A stretch of DNA of 64,000 nucleotides, taken from Siphonodentalium dalli (Eukaryota; Mollusca; Scaphopoda; Gadilida; Siphonodentaliidae). The position numbers and the translations under genes are program-made. The notes under the pieces were generated by a model, which searched no databases, was not told the DNA's origin, and saw only the letters and a program-made list of their open reading frames with translations. The stretch spans positions 151,967,577 through 152,031,576 of the forward strand of contig CP136065.1 in assembly GCA_032622095.1 (NCBI GenBank), read 5' to 3'. Positions 1 to 11,509 of the stretch are shown in pieces. Within the stretch, counting starts at the first letter, position 1, and each line of letters begins with the position of its first letter.

Positions 1-222
1 ATATGCCCAAAGTGTCACAAATACATTGGTGATGAATTTCATTATTTATTGGAATGTGAGTTCTTTACGGATGTAAGAAAACGCCTTTTACAACCAAAAT
101 ATAGTAGACGAATAAATGCTACCGCGATAAATGAAATTCTCAATATGAAGAATCCCATATTACTACGCAGACTTTGTTCTTTCATTCGGATCATCACGAA
201 CGTATTATCAGATCACAATTAA
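1..222 (+). pseudogene. C-terminal end of a LINE (non-LTR retrotransposon) ORF
   Basis: Frame 1 is open from the window edge to the TAA at 220-222, giving 73 residues without an ATG. It begins with a Cys-His cluster: ICPKCHKYIGDEFHYL, then LECEFFTDVRKRL. A C-x2-C...H-x4-C knuckle followed by a basic 'DVRKRL' stretch is typical of the extreme C terminus of many non-LTR retrotransposon ORF2 proteins, downstream of the reverse transcriptase. The reverse transcriptase itself would lie left of the window, so I cannot tell whether this is a complete element or a 5'-truncated copy; truncation is usual. No poly-A tail or target-site duplication was recognised downstream. Confidence 0.7.
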
Positions 223-1663
223 TGCATCGAAATCTCTCGTCATGAATCTGTCTAATTTTGATCTGCTATGATATATGTGTATAGTCGAGCAGACGACACG
301 GATTAACATTCATTAATCTATGGTGATGGTCAGATTCGGGATTTGACAGAAAGTCTCAAACTTTCTGCTGAATTTAGCTAGCTGAGCATCCACATTGATG
401 AATGGATGTGAACCAAGAATTAAAGTAAATACCTGCCAACAAGCGCAATGAGGATTCAAGTATATTTACATTTATATCAGTTATAATTGATTATTTAAAT
501 AGTCATACGTTATGACATTGATACTTGGCTTTTATGTAGGTATATTAGTATATATGTATGGTTCCCGGAATCAATTATACGATAGTCACTAGTGAACGAT
601 ATGGCAATCATCGATGGTATAAATACTAAATTGACGACCTACATGTAGTAACCTATTATTTGTACTTAAATCTAAACACATGTGTGACTGTGAAGACATC
701 AACCTTTTATGTCAGCGTTGCGACTAAATAGTTTACTCCAACCAACAAGGTTTCACACGAGATTGCGCCGTCATTACTCTTGGCGAAAATAAGCTACAGT
801 AGCGATGTCAGAATAAAACTCGGAATATACATTCATCGAATTTCAACATACCATCGACCCGGAACCATATGTACATATCTATTGTATAATATTTCTATAT
901 ATCTATTGTTTATATAATTCTATATCTCAATATCCTTATGTTATACATGTATTAACTTGGATGAGAGAATAAAGCATTGGTTAGCATTATTTTTGGTAAT
1001 TATCAATTCTGATAACTGAAGCATGTTTTGAAGAAATGTTGTAGTTGTTGGAATCTGATGATACAGGGACCATCAAATCGGAATTGTGTACATGTACCTA
1101 TAATAACGATGTTAGTATTATTATTTATTTGTTATTTAGGCGATTGTTTATTTGAAGAACTATATTTATCCATGGATATGACATCATACATGACATACTC
1201 ATCTGCTAAAGTGTAAGAACAAACAAGTAAAATTCTGACAAAAATTTGACTCCCATCTTGAAGATGACCTGTGTGTTCTCAAAGGTGAACCAAACACAAT
1301 TGCAAATATCAGGAGACTCTTTTCAGAATAGCTCATGTTATCATTTAGACAATGAAAATATTATGATTTCTAAGTCAAGCAAAGGCACATAGGTCGGTCA
1401 TAAATCATTGGACCATGAAAAAGTTTGATCTTGACCGGTGTTTTCTGATGTGTAAACCATTTACCAGATATCAAGAAATTTTGTAAAACACTGTTCAAGT
1501 TATCATCTGGATAACCTAAGAATTAATTATTTTGAGCCGAAAAAGGGACATAACAAAATCAAACTTTCCTCAATAATGTAATGGTTATTCCTCATAACAA
1601 CTGCAGTTGACATCCGGACAAGTTTTGGATGGACACACGGAAGGATGAATGGACACGGTTGAT
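223..1663. other. AT-rich stretch, no supported gene
   Basis: This follows the LINE ORF and may include its 3' UTR. Only one short ORF starts with ATG (1028-1216, 62 codons), with no recognisable motif and no splice context. I see no strong repeat structure. Confidence 0.5.
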
Positions 1664-1671
1664 TACAATAG

Positions 1672-3013
1672 TAGTGATGGGCGGTTTTGAAATTTTGACT
1701 TGGTTACGGTTTCGGTTTGGACTAAAAGAGTTGACTCTCGGTTTTCGTTTCGGTTTTTTATAGTAGATTGCATATATGTGTTGAGAAGAGAGCTTAATGT
1801 GCCAAGATTCAGTAGGTATTAATCAAGTATGAAGACAAATGTACCGAGATAAAGGGGATCGTGCGATGTTGCAGCTAATTTGGGGCTAATTCCCAATTTC
1901 CCCACCCACGTGTGACATCGCAGCTGAATCAGTAGTTCGATGTACGATATATTAAGTTATTTAACGAAATACTACCTACAGTGTATTGTAACTGTTTATC
2001 TTTAAGTATTGTGTGCATTTTGAACTACTTAATCAGTGGGGAGCTGTGCATTTGTACAAAGAGACGCACAGTGCAGTAATTTCATAGTAAACGGGAATAA
2101 TTAATATTTCAAGGATTTGGGTCATTTTGGGAAGCATAAAACACACTGCATTATTAATATTTCAGTGTCATAATTAGGTCAGCGAGGCCCATTCGCCTTG
2201 GGTCCTCGGCTGCACCTGCCCTTGGTCTCTCCATTCAGTCCCTATCAATACTCTCTGAGTAATAACTGGTTCTGCCAATCCATATATTAAGTTAAGTGCA
2301 GAGAACCACTGCAGATGGGAATTAAGTATATAAAAACACTGAAAACACAGAGCGATTACTGTTACCAACATGACATATTTAAATTAATCCCACCATGCAC
2401 CCCCATCACCAACGCGACGTAATTTTGGTACCACGTGTTGCGTTCTAAAAACAGGTCGATTGCAGTGGATTCGTAGAGATGACGAAATATGAGTGCGACA
2501 GCGAAGATTGTTTGATCGAAAGCATTTGAATTACATCACAAGACTCGCCTTGATGCTGGCTAATATATATATGTCCCCTGAATGGAATAAAATTTAAACA
2601 TAAGTTCAAATTAAACAGTCACGCATAGATGGGTTCATGTTTGCTGGGTGTGTTAAACTGTTAATCGGGCATCGCTCGGCACGATCGAAGCGCATAATAG
2701 CACCAACAGGGCCTTTTTTTGTCAGAGTGTTCACGCGACTGTCGAAAAATAACAAAATGGTCGCTTACGATAATGATAACAACACGGTGGCCGAGTCAAA
2801 ATTGACACATTCCGAAACATTATTGAACATGGGGGCCGATAATTTGACAACAGTATCAACCAACAGTATCAACTATCAAGTCGATTCAAGTGAAAAATAA
2901 ACATACCAATAAAAACCGTAACGTCGGTTAGGGCAGAATCACATTGGTCGGTTTCGGTCGGTATTGTTTAAAACCAAAACCGAGTTGTTTTCTCGGTTAA
3001 CCGCCCATCACTA
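1672..3013. mobile_element. hAT-like DNA transposon, probably non-autonomous (1.34 kb)
   Basis: The ends are inverted: TAGTGATGGGCGGTT at 1672 and AACCGCCCATCACTA ending at 3013. Flanking 8-bp sequences are tacaatag (1664-1671) and tacaatat (3014-3021), seven of eight matching, as expected for a hAT-type target-site duplication. Next to each end are runs of 'cggttt/cggtttcgg' motifs in opposite orientation. Inside, the longest ORFs (2637-2900 plus, 2174-2371 minus) show no transposase motif, so the copy looks non-autonomous or decayed. Assignment to hAT rests on TSD length and TIR style only. Confidence 0.7.
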
Positions 3014-3021
3014 TACAATAT

Positions 3022-3776
3022 TAGTCCTTCCAACAAATTTGTGGGACAATCAGAGGCCTACAAAGCACTCCACCTAGGTGTTATTCTACTGTAAAGGGGA
3101 AGGGGCATGGACCCTGACATTGGGAAAAATTAACAAGATAGGAGCATAAATGAGATTTTTCAACTGTTTCAACAACTGCAAATATTTAAACTCTTGTCAG
3201 TAAGAAATGAAAAAAAATTGTTGAGTATTCATGTACTAAACCATCGAATAATCATTTCCAATTGACAACATTTTGAATAAATCTACGGAGCCATCATACT
3301 GAAACCACTTGCTGTGATAAATTGGGAAATTTTATATCATAAATTGGACAAATATAAATGGTCTAATTTTGGTATTTGGAAAGGGGTCTGTATTTTAACC
3401 TTAGTGTTACCAACAATATTCTCGGCACCACATACATCCTCCCTGCATACTACTTTGGAAAGTGATTAGAATAACAATTGATCTCTGAAAAATTAGTTGA
3501 AAGCGTCTTTCTGGAACATTTAATGTTTGTAGAAAGGTATTTCAGGTATTAATTGACATACATGTATTTTGATGCCAGAAAAAATTAAAAGCGATTATTA
3601 TTAGATTCTGGAGCGCAAATTGCCATGTGGCTTTAATAGAGTCTACTCATTAAAAATGTATGGCAGATATTAGATAGTAGACAGGGGTGGCCAAGCAGGG
3701 CAGCATGTATGGGTCTCAAATACCATGAAGGTTGTGCCCCAATTGTCCTTGAGTACTTCTGCCACCCTGATAATAG
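3022..3776. other. AT-rich stretch left of the last visible minus-strand exon; no exon found
   Basis: If the minus-strand gene continues, its next exon should lie to the left of 4254. I looked here for an annexin-type GLGTD loop or a splice-bounded open frame on the minus strand and found none, so this is probably intron. Confidence 0.4.
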
Positions 3777-3785
3777 ATGTAAACT

Positions 3786-4224
3786 GGAACTGCAAATAGT
3801 GTGTCTGTCATTTGCAGAATGAGGTCCCCAGAGGGTGAATTTAGTGATGCTACCCTGCATAGCGGGCTAGAATCACTAAATTCACCCTCTGGGAACCTCA
3901 TTCTGCTTAGGCCCTGAACTGCTATGGGAGACCTAGGATCAGATTGAAGTACCCCAGTTGAAGTTGGTGATGTTCACCCATTGGGCACCTCGATTATTCA
4001 TTTTATCTGCTGCAAATTAGGGGATATAGAAACTTCCCAGAAGGGAAAACTAAAAACAATGTTAATTTGATACTGTAGATACTTCCCAGAAGATGAGGCC
4101 TCAGCAGAATGAGGTCACCAGAGGGTGAATTTGGTGATGCTAGCCCACTGTGCGGGATAGCATCACTAAATTCACCCTCTGGGGACCTCATTCTGCAAAT
4201 GACAGACACGCTATTTGCAGGCTT
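3786..4224. mobile_element. MITE of the AAGCCTGCAAATAG family, 9-10-bp TSD (Mutator-like?)
   Basis: The left end has CTGCAAATAGTGTGTCTGTC and the right end its complement, finishing GGCTT at 4224. Each end is followed by its own inner inverted repeat (gaggtccccagagggtgaat... paired with ...attcaccctctggg). The 9-bp target site atgtaaact is duplicated perfectly (3777-3785 and 4225-4233). The left tip differs from other copies (GGAAC instead of CAAGC), and the right flank continues with ggaactgc, suggesting a repair or conversion event at that tip. The element ends 20 bp from the donor of the minus-strand exon at 4254. Confidence 0.75.
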
Positions 4225-4253
4225 ATGTAAACTGGAACTGCATATGACCGTAC

Positions 4254-4394
4254 CCTGTTTTTCTTCCGCACTCTTTTTTCCTTCCTCTTGATTTCTGCTA
4301 CCTCCTCATCTTCTTCTTCCTCCTCTTCTTCTTCCTCCTCTTCTTCCTCCTCCTCTTCTTCTTCTTCATCAATTTCATCATCGTCCATTCCAAT
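4254..4394 (-). CDS. Minus-gene exon: poly-Glu run followed by Lys/Arg-rich segment (47 codons)
   Basis: On the minus strand an acceptor (…ttttttattgtag, AG at 4396-4395) opens IGMDDDEIDEEEEE, followed by a Glu run with an Asp, then DEEVAEIKRKEKRVRKKNR. The donor is AGG|gtacgg (GT at 4253-4252). Length is 141 nt, phase 0 at both ends. The exon encodes a strongly acidic block followed by a basic block; the plus-strand gene has the reverse order (basic then acidic) in its exon at 36637. The GAA/GAG codon mixture, not one pure trinucleotide, argues for selected coding sequence. Alternatively this is a microsatellite that happens to be open, but both splice sites and flanking exons favour an exon. 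Confidence 0.6.
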
Positions 4395-4548
4395 CTACAA
4401 TAAAAAACAAATATAACAAGAATTATTCCAGCCCATTGGTGTGAAGCTCATGATTATCAATGGAGTCACAGTTATTGAATACATATTATAGGAAACAAGC
4501 AGAAAATACTTAGTTCTGACGTGGCCAAGAGTGATGATGTAATTATGC

Positions 4549-5060
4549 AGGGTTCGCGCTGCCACTTGCCAAATTTGCCAATGGAAAAAATAACTTACAT
4601 TTGGCAAAAAATATTTAAATTTGGCAAAAGTTTTGGCAAGTCACTTTTTAATTCCTCAATAAAGTTGAAAAATATCGGTCAATCAATACCATTCATTTTA
4701 TGAAACTATTACAATAGAATTATATTGGTGGTGTTTATATGGTTTCGGAAAAGTTAACACCTCCATTAAGAGGCAGTTAATCTGGTAACATTATTATCGA
4801 TGGGTGGAGGAATTACCTATATTTAGTGTGATGGTGGTGTTTATTGTTGTATGATAAACCACAATAGAGATGCAAGTATAATTATTAACTAACTGCTTTC
4901 CTATCGATATCAAACGTTGTTCAAACCGCGGTGGGCGAAACATAAAACTCAATCAAGGTTGCAGAAAATGATACTATCAGGGATCACATTAGCAAATTAT
5001 AATAGAATTTGGCAAAAAATATTTTCATTTGGCAAAATTAAATTTCGGTCCAGTTATCAG
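4549..5060. repeat. Dispersed repeat with many ttggcaaa motifs
   Basis: Starts near 'gggttcgcgctgccacttgc' and carries repeated atttggcaaa words in both orientations up to about 5040. A related copy begins at 38182 in the plus-strand annexin intron ('gggttcgctaccacttgcc') and runs, heavily interrupted, to about 39850. A weaker relative may start near 50417. No coding capacity is seen. Confidence 0.5.
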
Positions 5061-5272
5061 AATCAATTAATTGCCCAAAAATATTGCTAACCACTGTCAA
5101 CTATAGTATCAAATTGCCCAAAATGTGTTATTTATCAACATGTTGTTCGACGAAATTTTGCCTTATTATTAACAGAAAGCCTCTTGATTTTAGAGTTATA
5201 CATCTTCATCTGCAATTTGGTCTGAGACCGTCGGCTCGTCGACTGTTTACTGGGCCACAAATAATTGTCGAT

Positions 5273-5365
5273 GGTGAAAAATAATAGATTTCAAAAATCG
5301 ATATCTAATAACTCTGAGCTTTGATAGGTGGGTTCCTCGACTCAAATCAAATATTTTTATCGATA
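5273..5365. repeat. Fragment of the AGGTACTC (TTAA-flanked) MITE family
   Basis: About 90 bp matches the interior of the element at 32393-32903 (taatagatttcaaaaatcgatatct … ctttgataggtgggttcctcgactc). The AGGTACTCAATC terminal repeats seen in the full copies are missing, so this is a decayed fragment. Confidence 0.55.
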
Positions 5366-5419
5366 CGTCGAACTGAGTTTCAACGGTCAGTAGTAAAAGT
5401 CAATTCAAATATGAAATAA

Positions 5420-5945
5420 ACGCGTCTGCATGTCGACCAATGGGAAAGAAGAGAACAACTCACTGCGTGGAAATTGAAGACAGGCTCATCATGCAGCATG
5501 CATGTTGTGGCACATGAACGAAGAATGAATTAGACCATATGAATTATTTATTGGGATACGAAGACATATAGGCGCATGCATGTTAAACTGCCAAGATCAT
5601 AGCCTAATTACTTTATGTGTAGAACAAATTTACGCAATCAAATATTGTTGCTATTACAAGATAGTCCACGGACTATTGATCGAGCGATCCAATGAATTAG
5701 GAAAATAATTTTCTTAGAGTGAAGGCAAATATAGGCGATTTTAAAGTTACTCCGAGAAAATTAAATCTTTTAATATGTTTTACAAACAAAATAAAAGTTA
5801 CCAATTGAAAAATGGGCAGGACGGCACCCAAATTTTAAATAAAAAAGGATATCTACTTTGAAGTGGAAAAAGCGAACAACTATTTACCAATCTTTTGAAA
5901 GCGGTCGTGATGATGAACCTGCATACCAAATTTCATACAGATCTG
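5420..5945. other. Intronic AT-rich stretch, nothing recognised
   Basis: Lies within the intron between the minus-strand exons at 6656 and 4394. I see no ORF of interest and no strong inverted or tandem repeat. Confidence 0.4.
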
Positions 5946-5949
5946 TTAA

Positions 5950-6231
5950 CTCTTTCAGTGCCAAGTCCGATTTTTGTATCAACCCATATTTCCTTGATCA
6001 TTTTTCAAATTTATTGATTATAATAATGAGATACATTGATGGAAAGAGCTCCCAGAGCAGAATTATGGGTAACTTTTCAGGATTTAGTCGGAAATATGGC
6101 TTGTTGCCATTCATCGGAAAGCTCTCACTGAGCTCTTTCCATCAATGTATCACATTAATATAATCAATAAATTTGAAAAATTATCAAGGAAATATGGGTT
6201 GATACAAAAATCTGACTTGGCACTGAAAGGG
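5950..6231. mobile_element. Foldback MITE flanked by TTAA (piggyBac-like)
   Basis: TTAA at 5946-5949 and 6232-6235 flank long inverted arms of about 100 bp (CTCTTTCAGTGCCAAGTC… and …GACTTGGCACTGAAAGGG). The interior 6056-6126 (agcagaattatgggtaactt…) recurs almost identically at 43334-43404, with no arms there. Exact TTAA duplication is the hallmark of piggyBac-type insertion, so this is probably a piggyBac-mobilised MITE. It has no coding capacity. Confidence 0.7.
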
Positions 6232-6655
6232 TTAAGCCATGACTGAGATATCTGCATGCAGGTACCAAAAAAAAAAGATTCCAAAAGATAAATGAAGAAG
6301 GATAACTCTAGAAAGGAAAATGTGAACAACATCATTTGCCCATCTTTTGAAAGCAGTCATGATAGTGAAGCCCATGATCAAATATATAATTGAGGTTCGA
6401 CAACACATTGCCGACATATATGCCCGGACGATGGACAGATGGATCAAGTCAATTCAGTATTAAGTATATCCCCCACAATTTTCTTCGAAAGTAGGGGGGG
6501 GGGGGGTTTAGAGTCTGGAGATTATGTAACTTTAAGTAAAGTATATGTCAACTATGTGAAAACTTCCAGATAACATGATTCATATGTTTTGCATGATGTA
6601 TAAATTGGGCCGGTAATAAAAAAGACCGGTATATTCAGAGAATTGTATTACTTAC

Positions 6656-6751
6656 ATTAATGCATATCTGTACAGGTGCTGTGTCCATACTTGCACATTG
6701 ATTGTTCATTGCATTACACTGCATAGATGGTGGCATCTGTTGCATTGGCAT
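6656..6751 (-). CDS. Minus-gene exon: Met/Gln/Cys-rich segment (32 codons)
   Basis: The minus strand reads cttttttt-rich tract, AG at 6753-6752, then MPMQQMPPSMQCNAMNNQ…, ending …APVQICIN|gtaagt (donor 6655-6654, close to consensus). The exon is 96 nt, phase 0 at both ends. Its composition (Met, Gln, Asn, Pro, spaced Cys) resembles the plus-strand exon at 29830 (…MLPVSQQCQNYNTQML…). The strong donor and uninterrupted phase with its neighbours are the main support; the family is unknown. Confidence 0.6.
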
Positions 6752-6791
6752 CTTATAAAGAAAAAAAGTTTATTATAGTGTTTCATATAGA

Positions 6792-7190
6792 CAAGCCTGC
6801 AAATAGTGTGTCTGTCATTTGCAGAATGAAGTCCCCAGAGGGTGAATTTAGTGAAGCTATCAGGCAAATCGGGCTAGAATAACCAAATTCACCCTCCAGG
6901 AATCTCATTCTGCTTAGGCCTCAACTGCTACATGGGAGACCTAGGATCAGATCGAAGTTCCCCAGTTGAAGTTGGTGATGTTCACCCATTTGTCACCTTT
7001 ATGCATTGCATTATGCAAATTAGGGGATATAGAAACTTCCCAGAAGGGAAAAAGTATCTAAAAACAATGTTAATTTGAGAGGCCTAAGGAGAATGAGGTC
7101 CCCAGAGGGTGAATTTGGTGATGCTATCCCACACAATTCACTCTCTGGGGACCTTGTTCTGCAAATGATTGACACACTATTTGCAGGCCT
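6792..7190. mobile_element. MITE of the AAGCCTGCAAATAG family
   Basis: Full-length copy: CAAGCCTGCAAATAGTGTG at 6792 to CACTATTTGCAGGCCT ending at 7190, with the two inner hairpins of the family. The flanking 9-mers (tcataraga-type left, gcaataaga right) match only partly, so the duplication has decayed. It sits about 40 bp upstream (transcription sense) of the minus-strand exon acceptor at 6751. Confidence 0.7.
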
Positions 7191-7530
7191 GCAATAAGAA
7201 GACAGTCAATCACTATTGATCAAGACACTAACAAGAACAAGTGACCGCACAGAGAATCTCCCGCAAAGTTGGCTTTTTGCAAAGATTTATTAATATTTTG
7301 AGGTGGCTCAACCCTTTCTATACTAAATACTCATTGACGAGTAGTTCCCAAAGGAAATATTCAGATAGGTCGTTTGTTGAACTTATGATCTGAACATTTC
7401 CCACTAATGAATATGAATCCTTCTGCACTGGACCCACTGGTATTAACTTTTCATCTGCTTTTGTTATTTGAACACACCTCAGTTACTTGTATGGTATACC
7501 AAAGATCATTGATATCCGGCATCTGATTAC

Positions 7531-8981
7531 CAGGTCCAGCAATTCCGAATTATAGCTACAATAGCTATATGCAGCTATTGTAGCTACATTTGACTATCGT
7601 AAAATAATATTTTACCAACTTGCATTGCATGCAAGCATTACCACGAGCTGTTGGTTTAAACATATTTATTCGCCATATATGCATATAAATACACACAGTC
7701 GGCAACGGGATTGAAGAACAAGTGCGGGCCACTTATATGCTACTTCTCTCCCGATCACCATACACTCAAGTGAAATAAAAAAAAGAAAAAAGATACATGG
7801 CATTGAACAATTATATATGGTATTAACGATAATGGTAAATGATTGTTGCTAGTCTCTCCCAATTTCGAATTCATATAGTTCAAAGTAAATGTTGCTTTAA
7901 AGGCACGTGAGGCCTTAATTGTCGAAAATATTCATATTTGTTCCAAACACCGTAAACAGAAAAACATTAAAAGCATACAATTTCGTTTATATATATCATG
8001 ACCATCGCGTAAACAGCATGTTATCATAAAGACCTACTATATTTTACCTAAGCAAGAGCCTGACTGTGTTACAGAAGACAGAACAATGCTACTGGCTAAT
8101 CACACACAAATGGCATAAACGCTCTTTATTAGTTCCATATCAGGAATTCACCCACAAAGAACGCTCTTTATGTTTACCATCATAATATAAACAAACACCA
8201 GAAAAGTAACTTTTTATGCTTTTGTTTACATAACAATAGTCAAATATATGACAATAACATACTGTTTATGCGATATTTCTTATTTGTATACGGACAAAGT
8301 CTGTCTAATTTTGATGTTCTTTCTGTTTGTGGCGGTTTTTGACGGGTGGAAATATTTTTACAGGATACCCATCGCCAAGGCCAACCGTACCTTTAAGGTG
8401 TTCTGTGCTCATCCGTCCTTTAAAATGGTAAGGTGGCAGGACAGTAAGTATGTTCCAATAGGGGGTTTATGACTGTTGTCATATACTCAGAATTATTATT
8501 TTTGTTTGAGTTCTTTTTTTCATTTAAGTTGGAATTTGTATGTTCTCATCCTGTTGTAACTAAGGGTGAGGGGTATTATGTTGTTACAACTTATGAGACC
8601 ACTGCCGATGACATTTCGGTTGCACCAGCTTGCTTAATATCCGAGACGCATAACTAAGCACATGCATCTGTTTAGAAATTGGTTATGCTATGTGATATGG
8701 GACTCAGATCCAACCATATATGATCTTTTCTTCTTCTATTTAGGTACAGTTGTTAGGAAAAAGTAACAATGTTGGAATATTTTGTTAATTATACATGAAA
8801 ATGGCAAATATTTATTTACTAAGAGTATAATCAAATCATGTTCTTGTATATTTAAATAATTGTTTGTTGGATTGGGTTATCTCTCTTCAACCAGATCCAT
8901 CCATCACCAATAGCCATATGTAGCTACTATAGCTACATATGGCTATTGTACATGTAGCTATATTTGGGAATTGCCGGACCT
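7531..8981. mobile_element. 1.45-kb inverted-repeat element with AGGTCC ends and gctacaatagc palindromes
   Basis: Left end AGGTCCAGCAATTCC at 7532, right end GGAATTGCCGGACCT (…ggaattgccggacct, ending 8981). Both are followed inward by nested palindromes of tagctacaatagctatatg type. The sequence gattac is repeated at both flanks (7525-7530 and 8982-8987). Internal short ORFs (8248-8472 and 8469-8657) carry no motif I recognise. The part 8110-8470 is related, in reverse orientation, to 29000-29220 and 35190-35420, so that piece belongs to a dispersed family of its own. Superfamily not assigned. Confidence 0.55.
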
Positions 8982-8989
8982 GATTACTG

Positions 8990-9723
8990 AGAGCTCCAAA
9001 ATTGCTACGGAAGATGCACAAACTAGTGCAACCAATTTCTATATCCCCTGCCAAACCTTGTTTGTGGGGGATAATGAAGTGATTAAAAATTAATGACCTC
9101 AGTAAAGTCTACCACAGAATCTGATTTATCTTCTAATTTGATTTAGTTTTTTCTCCATCTCTGTCAGATGGGACAAAGCTATAAGCTTTGAATATAAAAT
9201 ATTTTCCTATACTATTTCTTAATGACTGCAAGGTTAACTTCGGTTTTTTCTATAAATATCTGGGTAACATTTTATCAATTTAGCACTAAATGTAAATTAC
9301 ATTTGATTTTGCTCATCTTGTTGGCCATTTTGGGACAGATATTAACACTAATATAATTAATTATAAAAGTCTGAATAAAATTTGGACAGATATTACATTA
9401 TATTAATTGTATAATAAACATGGCAAGCTCTATGATACAAACTTATGGACAAGATGCAAACTAATGAAACAGAGCTACTTTGATCATGTAGACAGAAGGT
9501 ACAGTTAAGATGTTGTATGGTTAAAATACTGACAGTTCTAATAGTTGTGCAAAACCTATGAACACAGTGATGTTTCGGTGACTTCAAAGTTGGAGGTGAG
9601 AATCTATTTACTCCAAAGCAGAATTTAAAGGTATTCATAAGAATATATCTTGTTAAAAGTAGGCTGTTGTTAGAGTATGTTATATTTCAGACTTCCAAGG
9701 CATAATAAAAGGCACAAACTGAC
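8990..9723. other. Intronic AT-rich stretch of the minus-strand gene
   Basis: No supported exon or repeat. The minus-strand ORF 9393-9638 has no splice context or motif. Confidence 0.4.
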
Positions 9724-9822
9724 TTGTTGATAACCGCCATATGCAGCATAAGTGCCATATCCATATCCTCCATACTGTGGCATGGGTGCTGTGAACCCAG
9801 GCACCATTGCTCCTCCATAGCC
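9724..9822 (-). CDS. Minus-gene exon: Gly/Tyr-rich low-complexity segment (33 codons)
   Basis: On the minus strand …atttctttccag (AG 9824-9823) opens GYGGAMVPGFTAPMPQ then YGGYGYGTYAAYGGYQQ, followed by donor CAA|gtcagt at 9723-9722. Length is 99 nt, phase 0 at both ends. Gly/Tyr/Pro-rich tails of this kind are known N-terminal regions of annexins A7 and A11, and the plus-strand gene starts with a similar one (MSYYGGYGGGAAYGGGYQQ). Other low-complexity RNA-binding proteins also carry such segments, so composition alone does not prove annexin identity. Confidence 0.65.
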
Positions 9823-9911
9823 CTGGAAAGAAATATGGGTGAATGTTATACAAAGTCATTGGCATGATTTACTAGGGTGCCTGAACAGTTGATTACCCTT
9901 TGAAATATTAA

Positions 9912-10185
9912 CCCTTTCATGACTAGAGCTTCCTGAAATTTTGCAAAAACCCTGTGCCAATGCATTCTCTTATATGCGAGTCTCCCTTAGGGAACCTAGC
10001 AAATATAAGAGAATGCATTGGTAATTTTTTTTACCTTGACCTTGTAAGCCAGTGCATTCTCTAATTTCTCTTATATACATATAAGCAAGGATCCCTATGG
10101 GAGACTCGCATATTTAAGAGAATGCACTGGCACAGGATCTTTAATTAATGCTGCACCAGCATTGTTCCCGTCATTCTGCCACTGA
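9912..10185. mobile_element. TTAA-flanked double-hairpin MITE (family 1), right end eroded
   Basis: TTAA at 9908-9911, then CCCTTTCATGACTAGAGCTT. Two internal hairpins are built from aatgcattctcttatatatg and complement. The right end (gctgcaccagcattgttccc) lacks the expected AAAGGGTTAA. Other copies: 27412-27611, 27942-28206, 30824-31068, 37841-38103, 45788-45917, 54338-54420. CCCTT ends inside TTAA fit a piggyBac-type MITE. Confidence 0.7.
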
Positions 10186-11033
10186 AGTTTCCAAACAACT
10201 TGAGGCATGAGTGACAAAAGTTTGTTCTCCGGCCATGACAGTTGTTTGCAAAAACAATTTTATTGTTCTAAAAATGTATAAGTACATGTATTGACAAAGA
10301 TAGATAACCCTCATTTTGATTAACTCTGTGAAATTATAACCAAATAGCTTGAAGACATATCATAGAATTTGTCTTAAATTTTTCAGTTTTAGCAGTAATA
10401 ATTGCATATATAACATTGATTGAAACACTAAATTTCCATTAAGTTTAACAAATGTTTATTGTATTTACTGATACTATTAGCTAAAAGGGGTACTTTATAT
10501 CTGGTAAGAAGAAAAGTAATGTTGAATGTAATGTTGAATGTATTATGAATATAAATAACATTTTGAGTTAAATTGTGTAGCCATGCAATCTACAAAAGTT
10601 GAGTTCAGAAATGTTGATGGATGGAAATTTATGAATGAACAACTTTAGAAGAGTACTACCGGTACATGTGTAGATACTGCAGTTGGAAGGAATACTGAAT
10701 AAAAATACTTTTTATTAATTATATTATACATTTAAGAAACTCATTTCAAGAAAAGACGGCATTACATGCATTGATTAAAACATATTTACATTCAAAACTA
10801 ATGCAATCTAAAGCCAATCTTCAATACTCAGTTTCAGGCGAGATTTTCTCTTTTGTGCTACTTAGAACTTTTCAATAAATTGTGCATGTCTGGGGCATTT
10901 GGGTTATATACTTACATAATATGCCATTCTTGAATCTTATTTGATTGTTTCTAAAAATAAAAGTATGAAAATATGTACAGGTATATATATGTATGTATGT
11001 ATGGCAACTGCAAATTTATACACAAATGAGCAC
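10186..11033. other. AT-rich stretch, no gene or repeat recognised
   Basis: Only simple AT-rich sequence is seen, including a short duplicated 'gtaatgttgaatgta' near 10516-10543. Contains a tatgtatg run at 10988-11003. Confidence 0.4.
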
Positions 11034-11060
11034 AATTCCAGATCCACCATATGCTGACAT
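11034..11060 (-). CDS. Weak candidate first coding exon of the minus-strand gene (MSAYGGSGI)
   Basis: The minus strand reads an AG-ending tract (cacttgcctag), about 25 nt of leader, then ATG at 11060 and MSAYGGSGI. This resembles the start of the plus-strand annexin (MSYYGGYGG), which also follows an acceptor by a few nucleotides. Phase 0 at ATT|gtgctc would join correctly to the GYGG exon at 9822. The donor is poor and the peptide is only nine residues, so this may be chance. Confidence 0.2.
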
Positions 11061-11224
11061 GTGTAACATGTGAAACATGGCAAAACCTAGGCAAGTGTTG
11101 GCATACTTGAGCAGAAAAACAAAGTAGAATATATAGCACTAGAAATTAGAATTTATAATCCAATCAAGGGATAATTTTATTGACAACTCACATGCCCCCC
11201 ATACCTGATCACATTCAACCCAGT

Positions 11225-11501
11225 CTGAATTTTTCTTACCTTAACATGTAGGGGCCAATTACTCTCATTTTATCATTCAATATGACTACTAGTATGTGAC
11301 TCAGAAAAACTATCATTGGCAACAATGAAGCATGTTTTAGTGGCAGTAATTAAAGTTCAGAGAATTTTCCTTGAAAATTAACTAGTTCCTATCCCACCTC
11401 CCCACCTGAATGTTTTTTACTGTAACAACCAATGGCCTAATAAGTCAAATTGAATGATAAAATGAGAGTAACTGGCCACTACATACTAAGGTTAGAAAAA
11501 T
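11225..11501. repeat. Foldback element with about 57-bp arms
   Basis: Arm 11225-11281 (ctgaatttttcttaccttaa…attcaat) is complementary to 11445-11501 (attgaatgataaaatgagag…aaaaattcag), with few mismatches. The spacer is about 160 bp. The ORF at 11450-11797 starts inside one arm and is not supported as a gene. Confidence 0.65.
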
Positions 11502-11509
11502 TCAGGTGG

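Larger units (their letters stand above)
4254..9822 (-). other. Partial minus-strand gene: N-terminal low-complexity exons of a possible annexin paralog
   Basis: Three phase-0 exons (9822-9724, 6751-6656, 4394-4254) with good acceptors and donors join into 112 residues. The order is Gly/Tyr-rich, Met/Gln/Cys-rich, then Glu-rich followed by Lys/Arg-rich. The plus-strand annexin gene has the same order of compositions, so the two look like a divergent duplicated pair. No annexin repeat belonging to this gene is visible, because its downstream exons would lie left of position 1. Paralogy is therefore an inference from composition, exon phase and arrangement. The first coding exon is uncertain; a weak candidate is given at 11034-11060. 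Confidence 0.5.

Noticed and set aside
4260-4390. Poly-Glu exon as a plain (CTT/CTC) microsatellite
   Set aside because: A microsatellite explanation is possible, but mixed codons, flanking splice sites in phase 0 and the matching charged exon in the other gene favour an exon, so I kept it with moderate confidence.
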